A stretch of 64,000 bases of DNA from Maribacter algarum (ex Zhang et al. 2020) (GCF_005885635.1 NZ_VATY01000003.1:414507-478506), one strand, 5' to 3'. Numbered from the stretch's first letter, positions 54,635 through 63,678 are shown. Program-made: numbers and translations. The notes: a model not told the origin generated them from the letters alone.

Positions 54635-54654
54635 ATTCCCGCGAAGGCGGGAAT
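54635..54654 (-). repeat. 20-bp palindrome, intact copy
   Basis: ATTCCCGC-GAAG-GCGGGAAT, identical to the copy at 46003-46022, 15 bases past the stop of the UDG-like gene. On the minus strand it follows the same flank rule (AGGA-GATTCCC ... GAATGAAAAA). Confidence 0.9.
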
Positions 54655-54669
54655 CTCCTTCTGATATGA

Positions 54670-55335
54670 TTAACTCTTAAAAAAAGGTCTATACTGCATC
54701 ACCCTAAAATCTAAAGTATTAAAATCAGGGTTTTCATTCTTTAGTTTCTTATAAAGATCCATGCTTCCAACGGCTCTGTTAGCAGCTCCGGAAGGTGCAG
54801 TTAGAGAGACTGTTCTAATGAGTCTGTTTGAAATAGGTAGTTCAAATTCATGAATTCTTGGTACTATGTCGGAGACCACTTTTAGTTGAATTTCATGTTC
54901 TTTTAAATGCTTCCTAAAAAAATACTCTGGACCGTTTTTACTATTTCCTCCTGTAAACAAAAGTGTGTCTACCTTATTATATGCGTGTAAATAGTCAACT
55001 AGGTTCCTTAGTTTAATATTCCGCATTCCCAAATCAGAAGCATCTATCTTATCACGTTCTGCGCTTGCTACAATATCACAAACCCCGATTTTATATTTCA
55101 AAAGAAAATCCTTTCGTTGCTTCGCTGCAAATTCTGTGGTCTCATATTTCAAATTCAGATTGAAAATTCTATCTAGAATTGGCCATAATTGTCCGTTTCT
55201 ACTTCCGTAACAAAAGTCTACATCATCGTCTTTGAGCTCTCTTTTGGTAAACCTAGGTGGCGGCAAGGTACCAACAATAAGCTTTGTTGCTTCCTGAAAC
55301 AAAAAAGGTTCATATGGGTGTGTATGGAGAAACAT
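54670..55335 (-). CDS. Uracil-DNA glycosylase superfamily protein
   Basis: 221 residues. An N-terminal motif LIVGTLPPPRF and a later SLTAPSGAANRAVG fit the two active-site motifs of the UDG superfamily (compare GTLP/GSFP and the C-terminal SPAN-like loop). CYGSRNGQLWPIL provides the conserved aromatic and Asn region. A base-excision repair glycosylase acting on uracil or hypoxanthine is likely, but the subfamily is uncertain. Its start codon overlaps the stop of the TPR gene (TAATG at 55333-55337), so translation of the two is coupled. Confidence 0.75.
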   Translation of the reverse strand: MFLHTHPYEPFLFQEATKLIVGTLPPPRFTKRELKDDDVDFCYGSRNGQLWPILDRIFNLNLKYETTEFAAKQRKDFLLKYKIGVCDIVASAERDKIDASDLGMRNIKLRNLVDYLHAYNKVDTLLFTGGNSKNGPEYFFRKHLKEHEIQLKVVSDIVPRIHEFELPISNRLIRTVSLTAPSGAANRAVGSMDLYKKLKNENPDFNTLDFRVMQYRPFFKS

Positions 55336-56060
55336 TAAAAACCAGATGCCAATAGGTCTTTGGCTTTTTTAATTAAAACCCGATTTTGACGATGGCTTGT
55401 TTTTGACATACCCTCCGATTCGGTCACAATTTCATAAAGAAGGTCTCTTGCCTCGGTTGTTTTGGTATTACGAATAAAAAATTTGGCTAATTCAAGTCTT
55501 TCTTGATATCTAGCGTAAGGGGCATCAAAAGTTTTCAGACGTGTTTCTGCTGCCTCGACGCTACCTTCCTTTTCTAATGTTAAGGCATATAAAAAAGAAG
55601 CTCTTGATTTTTCAAACTTCTGATGGTCTTTAATTCGTTCAGCATATTCCTTTGCCTTATCAAATTCCGAAGAGAAATAGTGTGCTTCCTGTAATCTTGA
55701 AATGACATAAAAATCCTCCTTAAAAACATCCTTCAAAGATGCTTCATAGTTTTCAATTGCTTTTTCAAAGTGCTCCGCTTCTAGGTATGCATCTGCCAAA
55801 GCGACCTGATTTTCAAAAGTCGCGGCAAACCTAAAACTTTTTTCCAGGTCAATAATCTTTTTACTTGGATTAATGACAGCTGTCAATCCTTGTTGCACTT
55901 TATCAATATCTTGTTTTTGAATAACGTTCATGAATAAATAAATGAGCGATCCAATTACTGGCAGGAATATTATGGCAAGAATCCAATAGTATTGATTTCG
56001 ATTTGTATAGCAATGGTAAACGCAATAACCCTGTAAGGCTAGGATAAGGTAAAAATACAT
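55335..56060 (-). CDS. TPR protein with N-terminal membrane anchor
   Basis: 241 residues. The first 45 residues carry two hydrophobic segments (MYFYLILALQGYCVYHCY and YYWILAIIFLPVIGSLIYLFM), like the PLD-nuclease N-terminal domain of small membrane proteins. The rest is TPR-like (FENQVALADAYLEAEHFEKAIENYEASL; SRASFLYALTLEKEGSVEAAETRL). It is probably an inner-membrane scaffold with a cytoplasmic TPR part. The stop overlaps the start of the UDG-like gene, an odd coupling of a membrane TPR protein with a repair enzyme. Confidence 0.75.
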   Translation of the reverse strand: MYFYLILALQGYCVYHCYTNRNQYYWILAIIFLPVIGSLIYLFMNVIQKQDIDKVQQGLTAVINPSKKIIDLEKSFRFAATFENQVALADAYLEAEHFEKAIENYEASLKDVFKEDFYVISRLQEAHYFSSEFDKAKEYAERIKDHQKFEKSRASFLYALTLEKEGSVEAAETRLKTFDAPYARYQERLELAKFFIRNTKTTEARDLLYEIVTESEGMSKTSHRQNRVLIKKAKDLLASGF

Positions 56061-56194
56061 GTTTCTAAAATAGCAACTTCTTGCTGTTCTGAAGCCATAT
56101 TTCCTTTTAATTCGGCAAAAGCTCTAAGAAAGACGTGCATTGGCTTTCTAGCTTCTATTTAGTAACTTACAGAAAGTCAAATATTTAATTAACA

Positions 56195-56236
56195 GATTCC
56201 CGTCTTAACAGAAAAAATTTCGGCACAGGAATGGGA
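56195..56236 (+). repeat. Possible decayed copy of the 20-bp palindrome
   Basis: AACAGATTCCCG resembles the left half of the repeat, and AGGAATGGGA the right half, with about 20 unrelated bases between them. It could be a decayed or interrupted copy upstream of the bTHX gene. Confidence 0.3.
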
Positions 56237-56258
56237 AGGAAAATAAATAACATTTATT

Positions 56259-56387
56259 ATGGGTAGAGGTGATAAAAAGTCAAGAAGAGGAAAAATCGCA
56301 AATAAATCTTATGGGGTAAGAAGACCTCGAAAAGCAAAGCCGGTTGCTATTGCAGCTAAAAGGAAAACTTTTAAAAAGAAGAAATGA
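56259..56387 (+). CDS. Small ribosomal protein bTHX
   Basis: A 42-codon gene, easily missed because of its size. The product (MGRGDKKSRRGKIANKSYGV, then RRPRKAKPVAIAAKRKTFKK) is very basic and matches the bTHX family, whose signature is GxGDKKxxRGKI...SYGxRRP. bTHX fills a cavity at the top of the 30S head in Thermus, and homologues occur in Bacteroidota. It stands alone between the TPR gene and a convergent lipoprotein gene, 1 base from the latter's stop. No Shine-Dalgarno motif is visible. Confidence 0.88.
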   Translation: MGRGDKKSRRGKIANKSYGVRRPRKAKPVAIAAKRKTFKKKK

Positions 56388-56388
56388 T

Positions 56389-56751
56389 TTAATCCTTTAA
56401 AATCTCAATAGTTGCATTTTCACCTTCAGACATACTTTTGATTTTATATGTAAAAAGGTTTAAAATAGTAGAATCGATTTCGAAGGTGTTATCTACGGCG
56501 ACAGTTGTGGATAATGAATCTGTAGTCAGAATTACATTACTTGGAAGAACGTCTCCATTATATTGTTGGTAAAACACTGTGCGACCAGATTGAATATCTG
56601 AAAAAACCAAAGAATCAATACCAATCTCTGTAAATGAAGTACTTGTCGTATTTTGAACTCGTATTTGTACGCCTTCAAGTTTGTCGTCGCGGTCAGTACA
56701 TGAAAACAAGACAACAGAAAAACAAATTAGAATAGAAACCAAAAACTTCAT
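56389..56751 (-). CDS. Putative lipoprotein of unknown function
   Basis: 120 residues from ATG 56751; a TTG at 56769 would add an unlikely N-terminus. The signal peptide MKFLVSILICFSVVLFSC ends in a lipobox-like LFSC, so it is probably a lipoprotein attached to the inner or outer membrane. The mature part (VQIRVQNTTSTSFTEIGIDSLVF) is beta-rich with no recognised domain. It ends 1 base from the bTHX stop on the other strand, so the two transcripts overlap at their ends. Confidence 0.7.
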   Translation of the reverse strand: MKFLVSILICFSVVLFSCTDRDDKLEGVQIRVQNTTSTSFTEIGIDSLVFSDIQSGRTVFYQQYNGDVLPSNVILTTDSLSTTVAVDNTFEIDSTILNLFTYKIKSMSEGENATIEILKD

Positions 56752-56807
56752 AAGTACACCTTTAGACAAGTTCGATACTTATAAAACGAGTACTTTCTAA
56801 AATTATT

Positions 56808-57569
56808 CTATCTAATAAATACAGGTTGATTCTCTTTAAGCGTATGCTCTTTACTAAACATGTAATCGTCCAAATTAAAACCTTTGATATCCTCTAAAGT
56901 TTTGGCATTGGTATCAATAATATAACGTACCATAGAACCCCTAGCTTTTTTTGCAAAGAAACTTATGATTTTCAGCTTATCGTTCTTCCAGTCTTTGAAA
57001 ATAGGAGTTATCACTGGTACTTTCAATGCCTTTTCATCAACAGCCCCAAAATATTCGTTACTAGCAAGATTTACAAAAAGTTCTCCGTCTTCCAATTCAT
57101 CATTCAAATGAGCGGTAAGGTCTTTTTTCCAGAATTCATATAAATTCTTTTTACGGCCTACTTTTAACTTGGTTCCCATCTCTAACCGATAGGGTTGAAT
57201 TAAATCGAGGGGCTTCAATATGCCATATAGTCCAGATAAAATTCGTAAGGTATCTTGAAGATTATCTAGTTTATCTTCCGAAATCGTGGCAGCATCTAAA
57301 CCCTGATATACATCTCCATTGAAGGCATAAACTGCAGGGCGGGCATTTGCAGTGGTAAACGGAATAGAAAACTGCTGATTTCTTTCCCAATTCAGCTGGG
57401 CTAAATTATCTGAAATAGACATTAATTTAGATAAGGTCTTGGGTTTTTTCTTTGCTAAAACCTTATTTAGCTTTTCAGATTGCTCAAGAAATTGGGGCTG
57501 AGTATATTTTTTGGTTGGAAGCTTACTTTCATAGTCCAACGATTTTGCAGGAGAGATAACGATTTTCAT
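56808..57569 (-). CDS. yaaA: Peroxide stress protein YaaA
   Basis: 253 residues, full-length YaaA/DUF328: [18 protein letters not shown] at the start, [53 protein letters not shown] (segments) and the C-terminal [16 protein letters not shown]. In E. coli YaaA limits free iron and oxidative damage under peroxide stress and binds DNA in vitro. It is a single minus-strand gene with no OxyR-like site that I can recognise. Confidence 0.95.
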   Translation of the reverse strand: MKIVISPAKSLDYESKLPTKKYTQPQFLEQSEKLNKVLAKKKPKTLSKLMSISDNLAQLNWERNQQFSIPFTTANARPAVYAFNGDVYQGLDAATISEDKLDNLQDTLRILSGLYGILKPLDLIQPYRLEMGTKLKVGRKKNLYEFWKKDLTAHLNDELEDGELFVNLASNEYFGAVDEKALKVPVITPIFKDWKNDKLKIISFFAKKARGSMVRYIIDTNAKTLEDIKGFNLDDYMFSKEHTLKENQPVFIR

Positions 57570-57665
57570 CTGTAACTATTTGATAGGATAAAAATAATGC
57601 CAATTTTCGGGATTGCCTATTTCTATAAAAAGGACTTTTCAATACCCTCATTACGAAAATCGATA

Positions 57666-58343
57666 TTACTGATTTTTGGTCGAAACATCGTCTATTTCAT
57701 TACTGATTTGACGGTTTGCTGTTATAAATGCCGTAGGATTGACATATCCTGTGGTATCAGTTGAATAGCCATTGCCAATGGGAAGACCAACTTCTTCTCG
57801 GATTTCTAAATGTAAATGTGCTAAATATTGCCCATGTGCAGTGCCAATGGTTCCGATGTGATCTCCCTTGATAACCCAAGCATTTGCAATTGTCAAAATA
57901 GTATCGCAGTGAGCATAAACCGATTCGTACTTACTTCCATTTGGTAATTCATGTACAATGCGCACGGTATTCCCCCAACCACCACCGAAGTCCTCCGCGT
58001 AGGTTACTTGTCCATTTCCGATAGCATAAATGGTATCTCCTAAATCGGTATTGCTGCCACCTACTCCATTCCAATCTTCACCCAAATGATTGTTTTTGGT
58101 AAAACCTTGGTAATCGTAATATCCTTTAGCATCTGGTTTCCCTACGGGAAAATCAAAACCAAATGCGATTTTGGAAGAATCAATTTCAATCCTCTTATTA
58201 GGAATACTATCTAAGAAAATGGTATCCGTGATCGTTTCTCCAGAATTAGAAAGGGCCTTTTGGTCATTTGCCGACATACCGCAACTACTCAAAGCCATGA
58301 AACCTGCAAAAACAAAAGCAACAAAGATGATTTTAGGGAACAT
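57666..58343 (-). CDS. M23 (LytM) family peptidase lipoprotein
   Basis: 225 residues from ATG 58343; the longer frame would overlap the preceding pseudouridine synthase gene by 20 bases. A lipoprotein signal peptide (FPKIIFVAFVFAGFMALSSC) precedes an M23 domain (LGEDWNG, GQVTYAEDFGGGWGNTVRIVHELPNG, YAHCDTI, HLHLEIREEVG). The HxH motif (HLHLE) and the Tyr-Ala-His motif are kept, but the first metal ligand motif reads HLGEDW, so the zinc site looks complete. It probably cuts peptidoglycan cross-links or serves in cell division. It lies 16 bases after rluD on the same strand. Confidence 0.85.
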   Translation of the reverse strand: MFPKIIFVAFVFAGFMALSSCGMSANDQKALSNSGETITDTIFLDSIPNKRIEIDSSKIAFGFDFPVGKPDAKGYYDYQGFTKNNHLGEDWNGVGGSNTDLGDTIYAIGNGQVTYAEDFGGGWGNTVRIVHELPNGSKYESVYAHCDTILTIANAWVIKGDHIGTIGTAHGQYLAHLHLEIREEVGLPIGNGYSTDTTGYVNPTAFITANRQISNEIDDVSTKNQ

Positions 58344-58359
58344 ACTCAAACTTAAATCT

Positions 58360-59385
58360 TTAAGTGCTATTTTGGGCATATTGCCGCCACTTTTCGATAC
58401 AATGCATCATATCTTCGGGTAATTCTGAATCAAAACGCATCATCTTTTTTGTAACAGGATGCACAAAGCCTAAGGTCTTTGCATGAAGTGCTTGGCGTGG
58501 AAGAATCTTAAACGCATTTTCAACAAACTGTCTGTACTTGGTAAACGTAGTGCCCTTTAATATTTTTTCACCTCCATAGCGTTCATCATTGAAAAGCGTA
58601 TGTCCAATATATTTCATGTGAACTCTTATTTGGTGAGTTCTTCCGGTTTCCAGTTTACAGGAAACAAGAGTTACATAGCCCAATCGTTCTAGCACTTTAA
58701 AATAGGTGACCGCTTCTTTTCCCTCATCTCCTTCAGGAAAAACATGCATTTGCAATCTGTTTTTTGGGTGTCTTGCAATATTACCTTCAATTCTGCCTTC
58801 ATCGTCTTCAATATTCCCCCAAACTAAGGCCACATATTCACGCTCTGAGGTCTTATCAAAAAACTGCTTGGAGAGGTGTGTCATAGCCGCTTCGGTCTTT
58901 GCAACGACCAACAAGCCCGATGTATCTTTGTCAATCCGATGTACCAAACCGGGTCTTTCATTACTATTTAAAGCAAGGTTTTCCGTGTGGTGTAATAAGG
59001 CATTAATTAGTGTTCCTGAGTAATTACCGTGCCCCGGATGCACGACCATTCCTGCTGGTTTGTTTACGACCAATAAGGCGTCATCTTCATAAATAATGTC
59101 CAATGGAATATCTTCAGGTACCAATAAAAATTCATGAGGCGGATGTTCAAACATCACTTTCACCTCGTCGCCAGCCTTTACCTTATAATTCTGCTTAACA
59201 GCAGCGCCATTAACCCAAACATTGCCATCTCTTGCTGCTTGTTGTATTTTGTTTCTAGTTGCATTCTCAATAAAATTCATCAAAAACTTATCAACGCGAA
59301 GGGGTTTCTGGCCGTTTGGGGCTAAAATTCTATGATGTTCATAAAGTTCGTCCTCTTGAAGCCCAGGACTATTGTCTGGTCCCAT
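58360..59385 (-). CDS. RluA-family 23S rRNA pseudouridine synthase
   Basis: 341 residues. An N-terminal S4 RNA-binding domain (RVDKFLMNFIENATRNKIQQAARDGNVWVNG in segments) is followed by the catalytic domain with the conserved Asp in HRIDKDTSGLLVVAKT, GRTHQIRVHMKYIGHTLFND and a C-terminal RQALHAKTLGFVHP. The S4 plus catalytic arrangement resembles RluD, which modifies helix 69 of 23S rRNA, but the target is inferred. It starts 2 bases after the PASTA gene, so the two are co-transcribed. Confidence 0.93.
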   Translation of the reverse strand: MGPDNSPGLQEDELYEHHRILAPNGQKPLRVDKFLMNFIENATRNKIQQAARDGNVWVNGAAVKQNYKVKAGDEVKVMFEHPPHEFLLVPEDIPLDIIYEDDALLVVNKPAGMVVHPGHGNYSGTLINALLHHTENLALNSNERPGLVHRIDKDTSGLLVVAKTEAAMTHLSKQFFDKTSEREYVALVWGNIEDDEGRIEGNIARHPKNRLQMHVFPEGDEGKEAVTYFKVLERLGYVTLVSCKLETGRTHQIRVHMKYIGHTLFNDERYGGEKILKGTTFTKYRQFVENAFKILPRQALHAKTLGFVHPVTKKMMRFDSELPEDMMHCIEKWRQYAQNST

Positions 59386-59387
59386 TG

Positions 59388-59975
59388 CTATTCAGAATCA
59401 GCATTATCCTCTGCGCGTTTTTCAACACGACCATTGCCACAAACTAGCTCTACCTTTGAAGTTTTGGGTAGTTTATCCCCGGGTTTCACTTGTTTTCCTT
59501 TGTGCTTTATATAGTACACCATATTCTTACCAATTTGGTCAATGTACGTAACCCGTTGAACATCTAAACCGACAGCACGTAACATTGAAGCAGCATTGCG
59601 CTGAGTCACTTGAATGACATTAGGTATGGTTACTTTTTTGTATCCTGATGGATTTACCGTGAAATAAATTTTACGGTTTTCTTTCACCTTATTACCAGCT
59701 GGGGGATTCTGTTCAATGATTGAAAAACGTGGATAATCAGGATTAAAATTTGCAGAATCTAAGACCTCATATCTCAAATCAGCTTCTTCAACGGCTTCTC
59801 GCATCTCCATCACCGACATCTTCGAAAAATCGGGAACTTCAACAAATTCACCGTGATTTGTGGTACTATTTAACCAGCTCAAAAGAATAAATACTAAAAC
59901 AACGACTGCCAAAACAGCTAAGCCTAGTTGAATAAAAAAACTTTTACTTTTTAAAAAGCTAAAAAAATTTCTCAT
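59388..59975 (-). CDS. PASTA-domain membrane protein
   Basis: 195 residues. One membrane helix (FIQLGLAVLAVVVLVFILL) anchors two PASTA domains (VEVPDFSKMSVMEMREAVEEADLRY and KKVTIPNVIQVTQRNAASMLRAVGLDV). PASTA domains bind cell-wall fragments in Firmicutes kinases and penicillin-binding proteins, but here they stand alone. Co-transcription with the pseudouridine synthase gene and the divergent D-Ala-D-Ala ligase gene suggest a link with cell-wall control. This gene order is common in Bacteroidota. Confidence 0.88.
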   Translation of the reverse strand: MRNFFSFLKSKSFFIQLGLAVLAVVVLVFILLSWLNSTTNHGEFVEVPDFSKMSVMEMREAVEEADLRYEVLDSANFNPDYPRFSIIEQNPPAGNKVKENRKIYFTVNPSGYKKVTIPNVIQVTQRNAASMLRAVGLDVQRVTYIDQIGKNMVYYIKHKGKQVKPGDKLPKTSKVELVCGNGRVEKRAEDNADSE

Positions 59976-60105
59976 CGGTCAAATTTATCTGAACAAAGAT
60001 AGGAAATGAGATGATAATTAAAGTTGTCAACAATAGCATTAAAAAATGAGCAGTTCAAAGAAAGCTTTTTAACTAAGGCCTAAAGCAATTATTAATTATT
60101 AATTA

Positions 60106-60113
60106 TACTTTTG
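60106..60113 (+). promoter_or_regulatory. Candidate ddl -7 box
   Basis: TACTTTTG matches TAnnTTTG, 38 bases before the ddl ATG. No clear TTG lies at the right distance; the upstream part is AT-rich direct repeats (ATTATTA). Support is modest. Confidence 0.35.
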
Positions 60114-60151
60114 AAACAAAGCTTTTCGAACAAACAATTTATCTTCAGTAA

Positions 60152-61135
60152 ATGAAAAAAAGAATTGCCATTATTATGGGCGGTTATTCTAGCGAGTTTG
60201 ACATTTCTATAAAAAGTGGAAATGTGGTGTTCAAATATTTAGATCCCGATAAATTCGAAGCTTTTCGAGTACTTATATCTAAAGATAAATGGGTTTATGT
60301 GGATAGCGAAGAAAATGAACATCCCATAAATCGTGATGACTTTTCAGTGTATATCAACAGTGAAGTTCTTAAATTCGATTGTGTCTTTAATGCGATACAT
60401 GGCACTCCTGGTGAAGATGGTTTGATGCAAGCCTATTTTAAACTATTAGGTATTCCACAGACTTCATGCGACTATTATCAATCGGCCCTAACGTTCAATA
60501 AGCGAGATTTATTAAGTGTTTTAAAACCTTATGGAATTCCGAGCGCTGAATCCTTTTACTTAAACTTGGGTGATGAAATTAATGAAGATGCCATTGTTGC
60601 AAAAGTAGGATTGCCATGTTTTGTGAAAGCCAATAAAGCAGGAAGCAGTTTTGGAATTTCAAAAGTTTACGACAGAAAAGATTTGAAAACTGCTATCGAA
60701 AATGCATATAAAGAAGATGATGAAATCATTATAGAAGCATTCTTAGATGGAACCGAAGTATCTGTTGGAGTCATCAAATATGAAGGAAAAACAAAAGTGC
60801 TTCCTATTACAGAAATAGTTACATATAATGACTTCTTCGATTATGAAGCTAAATATGAGGGTAAGTCTACCGAAATTACTCCGGCTAGAATATCCAAAGT
60901 ACAAGAAAAAAAGGTAGTGGCCATGGCGCAAAAAGCCTATGATATTTTAAAGATGACCGGGTATTCTCGCAGTGAATTCATATTCATTGGTGACGAACCC
61001 TATATGCTGGAGATGAATACAACGCCAGGGCTTACCGAACAGAGTCTTCTTCCACAACAAGCGGAGGAAGCAGGCATATCCCTTTCACAACTATTTGAGA
61101 GCGCTATCATCGAAGCGTTTGCCAAAAAAGGGTAA
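60152..61135 (+). CDS. ddl: D-alanine-D-alanine ligase
   Basis: 327 residues, an ATP-grasp enzyme that makes the D-Ala-D-Ala of the peptidoglycan stem. IMGGYSSEFDISIKSG opens the N-terminal lobe. NAIHGTPGEDGLMQAYFKLL and GLPCFVKANKAGSSFGISKV hold ATP-binding residues, and MLEMNTTPGLTEQSLLPQQAEEAGIS carries the metal-binding Glu/Asn and the substrate loop. It is divergent from the PASTA gene and 66 bases before coaD. Confidence 0.97.
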   Translation: MKKRIAIIMGGYSSEFDISIKSGNVVFKYLDPDKFEAFRVLISKDKWVYVDSEENEHPINRDDFSVYINSEVLKFDCVFNAIHGTPGEDGLMQAYFKLLGIPQTSCDYYQSALTFNKRDLLSVLKPYGIPSAESFYLNLGDEINEDAIVAKVGLPCFVKANKAGSSFGISKVYDRKDLKTAIENAYKEDDEIIIEAFLDGTEVSVGVIKYEGKTKVLPITEIVTYNDFFDYEAKYEGKSTEITPARISKVQEKKVVAMAQKAYDILKMTGYSRSEFIFIGDEPYMLEMNTTPGLTEQSLLPQQAEEAGISLSQLFESAIIEAFAKKG

Positions 61136-61201
61136 CTTTATATGCTAGTGTCGCAATCCGTTTTATGTCAAAGCGATAAGCGATTAGCAAAAAATTAAAC
61201 A

Positions 61202-61657
61202 ATGAGACGCGCAATTTTTCCAGGTTCCTTTGACCCCTTAACCTTAGGTCATCATGATATTATACAAAGAGGTATCACTCTTTTCGATGAGTTGGTTATC
61301 GCGATAGGTGTTAATGCAGATAAAAAGTATATGTTTTCTTTAGAAGAGCGTATGCGATTTATAACCGAGGCTTTTAAAGATGAACCTAAAATTAAAGTAC
61401 AAACCTATCGGGGACTCACTGTCGATTTTTGCAAAAAAGTAGATGCCAACTTTATTCTTAGAGGTTTAAGAAATCCTGCTGATTTTGAGTTCGAAAAAGC
61501 CATTGCCCATACAAATCGCTCACTAACCGAAATTGAGACCGTATTTCTGCTAACATCATCTGGCAAATCATTCATAAGTTCATCAATAGTTCGTGATGTT
61601 ATTCGCAACGGTGGCGATTATACCGGTCTGGTTCCTTCAACAGTAATTGTAAAATAG
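61202..61657 (+). CDS. coaD: Pantetheine-phosphate adenylyltransferase
   Basis: 151 residues. CoaD transfers AMP to 4'-phosphopantetheine in coenzyme A synthesis. The nucleotidyltransferase signature is complete: FPGSFDPLTLGHHDII, with the HxGH-type motif TLGHH, and LTSSGKSFISSSIVRDVIRNGGD near the end with the ISSS(T) segment. It follows ddl and lies in the usual Bacteroidota ddl-coaD order. Confidence 0.97.
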   Translation: MRRAIFPGSFDPLTLGHHDIIQRGITLFDELVIAIGVNADKKYMFSLEERMRFITEAFKDEPKIKVQTYRGLTVDFCKKVDANFILRGLRNPADFEFEKAIAHTNRSLTEIETVFLLTSSGKSFISSSIVRDVIRNGGDYTGLVPSTVIVK

Positions 61658-61827
61658 AGTTTCCTCGATATATCAACTTTTTTCGTAGGAAATTACATAA
61701 TGAAAACCTTAACATCTGATAAGTTTTCCATATAAAAAATGAAGAATACCACTACATTCGCGTAATTCACAACATAAATTAAGATTCATTCAAAATTCAA
61801 CTTATTATTGTAGGAAAATACAACAAT

Positions 61828-63678
61828 ATGTTGAAAGGAAGTCAAAAATCCACCAACAATTATCTAATCAAACAACTGCCTAAGGCAACGGTTTTCGTTG
61901 ACAAACGAAAGGCAATCGTGTATATGTCCGATAAATGGTTAAATGACTTCGAATTGTACAATTCTGTAGCTATTGGCAAGAACATTATTTCACTTTTTAA
62001 GAATTCTAACCCCGAATGGCAAAAGAGCATTTCGCAATGCTTAAAAGGGCTACCAAATTTAACTTTAACAGAGAGTCACCAGAATAAAAATGGAAACAAA
62101 AAATGGTTTGAGTTGCACAGCACGCCATGGTATGACGAAAACGAAAACATAATTGGTACCATCTTACAAGCGGAAGATATCACACTTCGTGTTTCCACTG
62201 AAACCAAACTAGAAAAACTAGAAATCATATCAGAAGATATTTCGGATATGGCTGAAATAGGTTTCTGGGATTACAATCTTGCCGAGGATAAAATGTTCTG
62301 GGATAGTCGTACCAAGGGAATTCATGAAGTAGCAGATGACTACATTCCAAACTTTATAGAAACCTCGAATTTCTATAAGCTAGGTCATAGCAGAAATACC
62401 ATTTCAATGACTGTCAACAGAGCAATTACCAAAGAAGTCCCATTCAGCGAAAAACTGCAACTGATTACGGCAAAAGGGAATGAGATATGGGTAATTGTAT
62501 CTGGAAAACCTCTTTATAAAAAAGGGAAATTTTCTGGTATGGTAGGCACCATACAGAACATTAACGAGCGTCATTTGAATGAGGTAAGAACTAAAGAAAA
62601 TCAACGCCTTTTACGCACCCTTATTGATAACTTGCCTTTAAGTGTTAGTATCAAGGACCTTGAATCACGCAGAATTTTGGTCAACAAATCTGAAATGGAT
62701 TTCTGCAATGTTCAGACGGAGAAAGAAATCATAGGAAAAGATGATTTCAGTTTCTTCGATAAAGCCAGAGCAGAAATTACCAGAAAAGATGATTTATCTG
62801 TAATGCGAGACCGCAAACCGATTCTTCGAAAAGAGGTCAACCACAAAGAGGAAAATGGTGACTTAAGTACCTATTTGATTTCTAAAATTCCACTAATTGA
62901 CACCGATGAACATGCGTATGGCCTTGTCAGTATCAGAATGAACATTTCGGACATCAAACAGAAAGAAATCGAACTTCGGAAGTTGATTGATGTTACTTCA
63001 TCTCAAAACGAAAAACTTATCAATTTCGCTCATATCGTTTCTCATAATCTAAGATCTCATAGTGCAAATTTTTCAATGCTTTTGGACTTCCTAGCATCTG
63101 AAAAATCAGAACCTGAAAAGGAAAAAATCATGCAAATGCTCCTTGACGCTTCTGATAACTTATTAGAGACGCTCGACAATTTAAATGAGGTAGTTCACAT
63201 CACTACTAACACGAGTTTACAAAAAAAATATATTCAAATCAGTAAGAAAATAGAGGCTGTCCAACAAAACTTAGGTGCTGAGCTAGAAAAACATAAAATC
63301 AAAGTTATCAATACAATTAAAGACCATATTAAGGTAAGAGTAGTTCCTGCTTATATCGATAGTATTCTGACGAATTTTATGACCAATGGCATTAAATATC
63401 GTTCACCAGAACGAGATTCATTTATCAAATTGAGTGCAACGGTTGAAGGAAATTATACAGTGCTTCATATCGAAGACAATGGTCTAGGTATTGATTTAGA
63501 CAAGTATGGCGAAAAACTCTTTGGAATGTACAAAACGTTCCACAACAACAAAGACGCAAAGGGCATTGGTCTCTATATAACAAAAAATCAAATAGAGGCT
63601 ATGCGAGGAAAAGTGACAGTTGACAGCAAGGTCGGCCAGGGCACTACATTTAAAATATACTTCAATGACAAAGATTAA
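61828..63678 (+). CDS. PAS-domain sensor histidine kinase
   Basis: 616 residues with no membrane segment, so cytoplasmic. Two or three PAS/PAC modules are visible (about 18-130 with NKNGNKKWFELHSTPWYDENENIIGTILQAEDIT; about 135-255; and about 265-385 with LESRRILVNKSEMDF). The dimerisation domain has the phosphoacceptor His406 in VSHNLRSH, and the ATPase part carries the N box (NFMTNGIKY), the D-type box (IEDNGLGID) and the G2 box (GIGLYITKNQIEAMRG). The next gene, a response regulator, overlaps its end by 14 bases, so the two form a two-component pair. The input signal is unknown. Confidence 0.92.
   Translation: MLKGSQKSTNNYLIKQLPKATVFVDKRKAIVYMSDKWLNDFELYNSVAIGKNIISLFKNSNPEWQKSISQCLKGLPNLTLTESHQNKNGNKKWFELHSTPWYDENENIIGTILQAEDITLRVSTETKLEKLEIISEDISDMAEIGFWDYNLAEDKMFWDSRTKGIHEVADDYIPNFIETSNFYKLGHSRNTISMTVNRAITKEVPFSEKLQLITAKGNEIWVIVSGKPLYKKGKFSGMVGTIQNINERHLNEVRTKENQRLLRTLIDNLPLSVSIKDLESRRILVNKSEMDFCNVQTEKEIIGKDDFSFFDKARAEITRKDDLSVMRDRKPILRKEVNHKEENGDLSTYLISKIPLIDTDEHAYGLVSIRMNISDIKQKEIELRKLIDVTSSQNEKLINFAHIVSHNLRSHSANFSMLLDFLASEKSEPEKEKIMQMLLDASDNLLETLDNLNEVVHITTNTSLQKKYIQISKKIEAVQQNLGAELEKHKIKVINTIKDHIKVRVVPAYIDSILTNFMTNGIKYRSPERDSFIKLSATVEGNYTVLHIEDNGLGIDLDKYGEKLFGMYKTFHNNKDAKGIGLYITKNQIEAMRGKVTVDSKVGQGTTFKIYFNDKD

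Larger units (their letters stand above)
54341..54669. other. Intergenic region with hairpin and palindromic repeat
   Basis: About 330 bases without a convincing gene. They hold the ppc upstream region, a U-flanked hairpin (54577-54610) and an intact 20-bp palindrome (54635-54654). I could not find a clean ppc promoter. Confidence 0.6.
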
